From contig CAMDYG010000007.1 of the NCBI GenBank assembly GCA_945910225.1, positions 1 through 64,000 on the forward strand: a stretch of 64,000 bases of DNA, in the 5' to 3' direction. Positions within the stretch are counted from its first letter, which is position 1; each line of letters starts with the position of its first letter. The DNA comes from an uncultured Eubacterium sp. Lineage in GTDB: Bacteria > Bacillota > Clostridia > Lachnospirales > Lachnospiraceae. Under the pieces are notes generated by a model, which saw nothing but the letters and a program-made list of their open reading frames with translations, was not told the origin of the DNA and searched no databases. Shown here in pieces: positions 60,433 to 64,000 of the stretch. The position numbers and the translations under genes were made by a program.

Positions 60433-61368
60433 TTATAACTCTATAAGTGCGCTGCTCCAGCTAAGTCCTGCTCCAAATCCTGCAAGAATAAGCTTCATCC
60501 CTTTATTAAGACAGCCACTTCTTTCTAACTCATCAAGTGCAATTGGTATACTTGCTGCTGATGTATTGCCATAATCTGCTATATTTATATAGAATTTTCC
60601 TTCATATCCAGGGAATTTTTTCCTTACATGACTAATAATTCTTTCATTAGCCTGATGGCACACAATATAATCTATATCGTTCATCGTCATGTCCGATTTA
60701 TTCAATATTTCATCTATACTCTGCTTAAGTACATCAACCGCAAAACGGAACACAGCATTTCCATTCATTTTTACATAAGCTTCCTGGTGTCCTATACCTT
60801 TGCATATAAGCACATCTGAATCACCTCTTGTATAATTAATCTGGTGGTACATATTATCCGAAGCTTTAATAAGAACTGCACCTGCTCCATCTCCAAAAAG
60901 CACACATGTTGAGCGGTCAGTATAATCAAGTATCTTAGACATCTGTTCACTTCCCACAAGAAGTATGTATTTGTAATCTGTGCTGTTAAACAAAGCCTGC
61001 CCAACATTTAATGCATGCAGGAATCCTGTACAGGCACTGCTTAGATCAAATGCAAGCACATTTTCTGACAATCCAAGTTCCTTCTGTACCATTGTTGCTG
61101 TTGATGGAAATACATTATCCGCTGTTGATGTTGCAACTATGACTGCGCCTATATCATCTGTATCAATAGCTGCCCGCTTTACTGCTTCTTTTGCTGCCAT
61201 AACCGCAAGTGATGTTGTGCTCTCATGCCTGCATCTGTGTCTTTTCTTAATTCCAGTTCTTGTTGTTATCCACTCATCACTCGTATCAACAACCTGACTT
61301 AAATCATCATTCGTTATTATATCTTTTGGGAGTGCTTTCCCTGTGGACACTATCTGAATGCCTTTCAC
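60433..61368 (-). CDS. fabH: 3-oxoacyl-ACP synthase III
   Basis: DEWITTRTGIKKRH, DLSSACTGFLHALNVG, IVCHQANERII, YGNTSAASIPIAL. Confidence 0.97.
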   Translation of the reverse strand: MKGIQIVSTGKALPKDIITNDDLSQVVDTSDEWITTRTGIKKRHRCRHESTTSLAVMAAKEAVKRAAIDTDDIGAVIVATSTADNVFPSTATMVQKELGLSENVLAFDLSSACTGFLHALNVGQALFNSTDYKYILLVGSEQMSKILDYTDRSTCVLFGDGAGAVLIKASDNMYHQINYTRGDSDVLICKGIGHQEAYVKMNGNAVFRFAVDVLKQSIDEILNKSDMTMNDIDYIVCHQANERIISHVRKKFPGYEGKFYINIADYGNTSAASIPIALDELERSGCLNKGMKLILAGFGAGLSWSSALIEL

Positions 61369-62156
61369 CTTATCTCTCCCCTGTCTATATTTCTGAATTT
61401 CTCATATCTTGAAGCAACTATGTCTCTTGGTTTCATCCTTCCAAGGACATCAAGTTCTTTTTCCAACATTCGTGCAATATCTGAAAAACATCTGTCTCCT
61501 TCTGCAATTACTCCATCTATAAGGCCTTCCTGCATAAGCTCCTGTGCAGTAAGCTTCATAATCTCGCTTGCCTGCGCTGCCTTTTTGGCATCCTTATATA
61601 TTATTGAAGCAAATCCTTCTGGAGAAAGTATCGAATACACAGCATTTTCAAGCATATACACTCTGTCTGCTGCTGCAAGAGCAAGTGCGCCTCCACTTCC
61701 ACCTTCACCAGTTATTATTGATATAACAGGAACTGTAAGTTTGAGCATCGCTGCTATGCTTCCTGCAATCGCATTGCTCTGTCCATTGCTTTCTGCTTCC
61801 ATTCCCGGATATGCACCCGGTGTATCGACAAATGTTATTACAGGTCTTTTAAACTTCTCTGCTTCTTTCATAAGACGTACAGCTTTTCTGTATCCTTCAG
61901 GTGAAGCCATTCCAAAGTTATATCTTATATTTTCCTCTATATTCTTCCCCTTCCGGTTACCAATAACAGTTATCGGTCTTTTATTAAATTCAGCTATTCC
62001 TGCAACAAGGCTTTTGTCATCTTTATAATACCTGTCACCATGCATTTCTATAAAATTATCAAATATAACATTTATGTATTTCATAATATCCGGACGATCA
62101 CTTTTCCTTGCTGCAAGCACCTTATCATAGGGTGTCAAAACATTTTTACTGTTCAT
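61365..62156 (-). CDS. accA: Acetyl-CoA carboxylase carboxyltransferase alpha subunit
   Basis: [82 protein letters not shown]. Confidence 0.96.
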   Translation of the reverse strand: MNSKNVLTPYDKVLAARKSDRPDIMKYINVIFDNFIEMHGDRYYKDDKSLVAGIAEFNKRPITVIGNRKGKNIEENIRYNFGMASPEGYRKAVRLMKEAEKFKRPVITFVDTPGAYPGMEAESNGQSNAIAGSIAAMLKLTVPVISIITGEGGSGGALALAAADRVYMLENAVYSILSPEGFASIIYKDAKKAAQASEIMKLTAQELMQEGLIDGVIAEGDRCFSDIARMLEKELDVLGRMKPRDIVASRYEKFRNIDRGEIR

Positions 62157-62926
62157 GCTTCTCCTCCGGTATTCACATGCATTTTCAATATCTTAGCCAG
62201 AGTTTCCTTCATATCATTTCTGTCGACTATCATATCTATCATTCCATGCTCTAACAGGAACTCTGAATGTTGAAATCCCTCTGGAAGCTTCTGCCCAATA
62301 GTCTGTTCAATTACTCTTGGTCCCGCAAAACATATGAGGGCATCCGGTTCAGCAATTATTATGTCTCCAAGACTTGCAAAGCTTGCACTCACGCCGCCTG
62401 TCGTCGGATTAGTAAGATACGATATAAATAATCCTCCTGCATCCTTAAACTTTTCTATTGCCGCCGTTGTCTTTGCCATCTGCATAAGAGAAAACAGTCC
62501 CTCCTGCATTCTGGCCCCGCCGCTTGCCGCAAATATTATAAGTGGCAGTTTCCTTTTCATTGCATACTCTGTCAGCCTTGTTATCTTCTCACCAACTGCA
62601 ACACCCATACTTCCCATAAGAAATCTTTTGTCCATAACTGCAACTGCTGTCTTCACGCCTCCAATACGGCATGTTCCGGTAACTACTGCATCCTGCTGTC
62701 TGGTCTTTATCCTGTTTGCCTCAAGTTTCTTCTCATATCCCGGGAAACCATTTGGATTACCTGCTTTCACCTGTGAATAAAGCTCCCTGAAACTTTTGTC
62801 ATCACTTATAAGTGCAATCCTTCCTGATGGTGTAAGACTTCCATCTGCCTGTTCATCACCATCTCTTAACCTGTTGATAGTTCCCCACCTTTTCTTACGT
62901 TTTAAGAAAATATCGTTGATATTCAT
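62153..62926 (-). CDS. accD: Acetyl-CoA carboxylase carboxyltransferase beta subunit
   Basis: [72 protein letters not shown]. Confidence 0.95.
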   Translation of the reverse strand: MNINDIFLKRKKRWGTINRLRDGDEQADGSLTPSGRIALISDDKSFRELYSQVKAGNPNGFPGYEKKLEANRIKTRQQDAVVTGTCRIGGVKTAVAVMDKRFLMGSMGVAVGEKITRLTEYAMKRKLPLIIFAASGGARMQEGLFSLMQMAKTTAAIEKFKDAGGLFISYLTNPTTGGVSASFASLGDIIIAEPDALICFAGPRVIEQTIGQKLPEGFQHSEFLLEHGMIDMIVDRNDMKETLAKILKMHVNTGGEA

Positions 62927-64000
62927 TTGACCACGATTCCTTCCTTAAGCCACTTTTCAATTTCCGTGTGATTCTTCTCCCAGAATCCTGTATTATAACT
63001 GCCTCTTATAAAATCTTTATGATATGTAAGAAGATGCATAAACTCCCTGTTAGTCTTAACACCTTCAATTATTAGTTCCTCAAGTGCCCTTCGCATGCGC
63101 CTTACTGCCTCTAACCTGCTGTTTCCTGTAGCAATAATCTTGGCAATCATTGAATCATAATACGGACTCACCTCATAGCCCTCAAAAAGGTGGCTTTCTA
63201 CCCTGACTCCGTATCCATCAGGAAAATGCAGGAACTTAATGATCCCCGGAGTTGCTGCATTTATTCTGCACTCAATAGCATGTCCTTTGACAAATGTATC
63301 TTCCTGCCTAATGCCAAGCTTCATTCCGGCAGCTATTCTTATCTGTTCTTTTATAAGGTCAATTCCTGTAACCTGTTCAGTTACCGGATGTTCAACCTGT
63401 ATTCTTGTATTCATCTCGATAAAATAATAATTGTCCTGTTCATCTACGACGAACTCAACCGTTCCTGCACTGTAATAACTTGCCGCCTTTGCTGCTCTTA
63501 CTGCCGTTTCTCCCATAACCTTCCGGTTATCTCTGCCGAGTCGTGCACATGGAGCCTCCTCTAAAAGCTTCTGGTTATTACGCTGTATTGAACAGTCTCT
63601 CTCTCCAAGATATATTGTGTTACCATATTTATCTGCAAGAATCTGTATCTCAATATGACGTGGATTAATAATAAGTTTTTCTATGTACATATCATCATTT
63701 CCAAATGCTGCCATAGCCTCACTCTTAGCGGTTTCAAATGCATTTTCTATATCTTCTTTGCTGAATGCTTTCCTCATTCCTTTTCCGCCACCTCCGGCTG
63801 ATGCCTTGATAAGTACCGGATAGCCTATTCTTTGCGCAACTCTTGCTGCCTCTGATGCAGTTTTGACCAGACCATCAGATCCCGGAACAACAGGTACATT
63901 ACATTTGATCATAAGCTGTCTTGCTGACTGCTTATCTCCCATGTTGCTTATTATGTCTGCTGATGGTCCGATAAATACAAGATTATTTTCTTCACATTTT
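62923..64000 (-). CDS. accC: Acetyl-CoA carboxylase biotin carboxylase subunit (truncated by window end)
   Basis: Reading frame continues past the listed ORF start to the window edge ([30 protein letters not shown]); [52 protein letters not shown]. Confidence 0.95.
   Translation of the reverse strand, partial: KCEENNLVFIGPSADIISNMGDKQSARQLMIKCNVPVVPGSDGLVKTASEAARVAQRIGYPVLIKASAGGGGKGMRKAFSKEDIENAFETAKSEAMAAFGNDDMYIEKLIINPRHIEIQILADKYGNTIYLGERDCSIQRNNQKLLEEAPCARLGRDNRKVMGETAVRAAKAASYYSAGTVEFVVDEQDNYYFIEMNTRIQVEHPVTEQVTGIDLIKEQIRIAAGMKLGIRQEDTFVKGHAIECRINAATPGIIKFLHFPDGYGVRVESHLFEGYEVSPYYDSMIAKIIATGNSRLEAVRRMRRALEELIIEGVKTNREFMHLLTYHKDFIRGSYNTGFWEKNHTEIEKWLKEGIVVK

Noticed and set aside
61420-62028. 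202-aa plus-strand ORF opposite accA
   Set aside because: Antisense shadow of a strongly conserved gene; composition is typical of reverse-complement codon bias.

Overview
This window is a 64 kb piece of a low-GC Firmicutes chromosome. Protein style suggests Lachnospiraceae, possibly close to Lachnospira/Eubacterium eligens; that is inference and untested. Most genes lie on the minus strand and are core genes: lysS (partial), greA, dusB, birA, argF, pfkA, dnaE, ftsH, pyrG (+), truA, recQ, nth, a maltodextrin-type ABC/two-component/glycogen-phosphorylase locus, and a fatty-acid synthesis cluster running accC(partial)-accD-accA-fabH-fabK-NMO-fabG-fabF-fabZ-marR. I saw no rRNA, tRNA, CRISPR array, prophage or transposase gene. 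The most unusual signals are: (1) two intergenic loci (about 4.80-5.20 kb and 32.71-33.28 kb), each packed with long nested inverted repeats. Each locus holds two diverged homologous copies in opposite orientation, and one hairpin shows a compensatory base-pair change. (2) A 39-bp-period array of eight TATAA boxes in strict 10/10/19-bp spacing, directly upstream of an orphan ATPase with a probable C-terminal winged helix. (3) An amino-acid ABC protein whose solute-binding domain halves appear in circularly permuted order before the permease. (4) A fatty-acid cluster without visible fabD or acpP, with a second FabK/NMO-like flavoprotein carrying a Cys cluster in that position. (5) A 14-bp perfect inverted repeat that includes the malE-like Shine-Dalgarno sequence. 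All calls were made by reading the sequence; no search or folding software was run.
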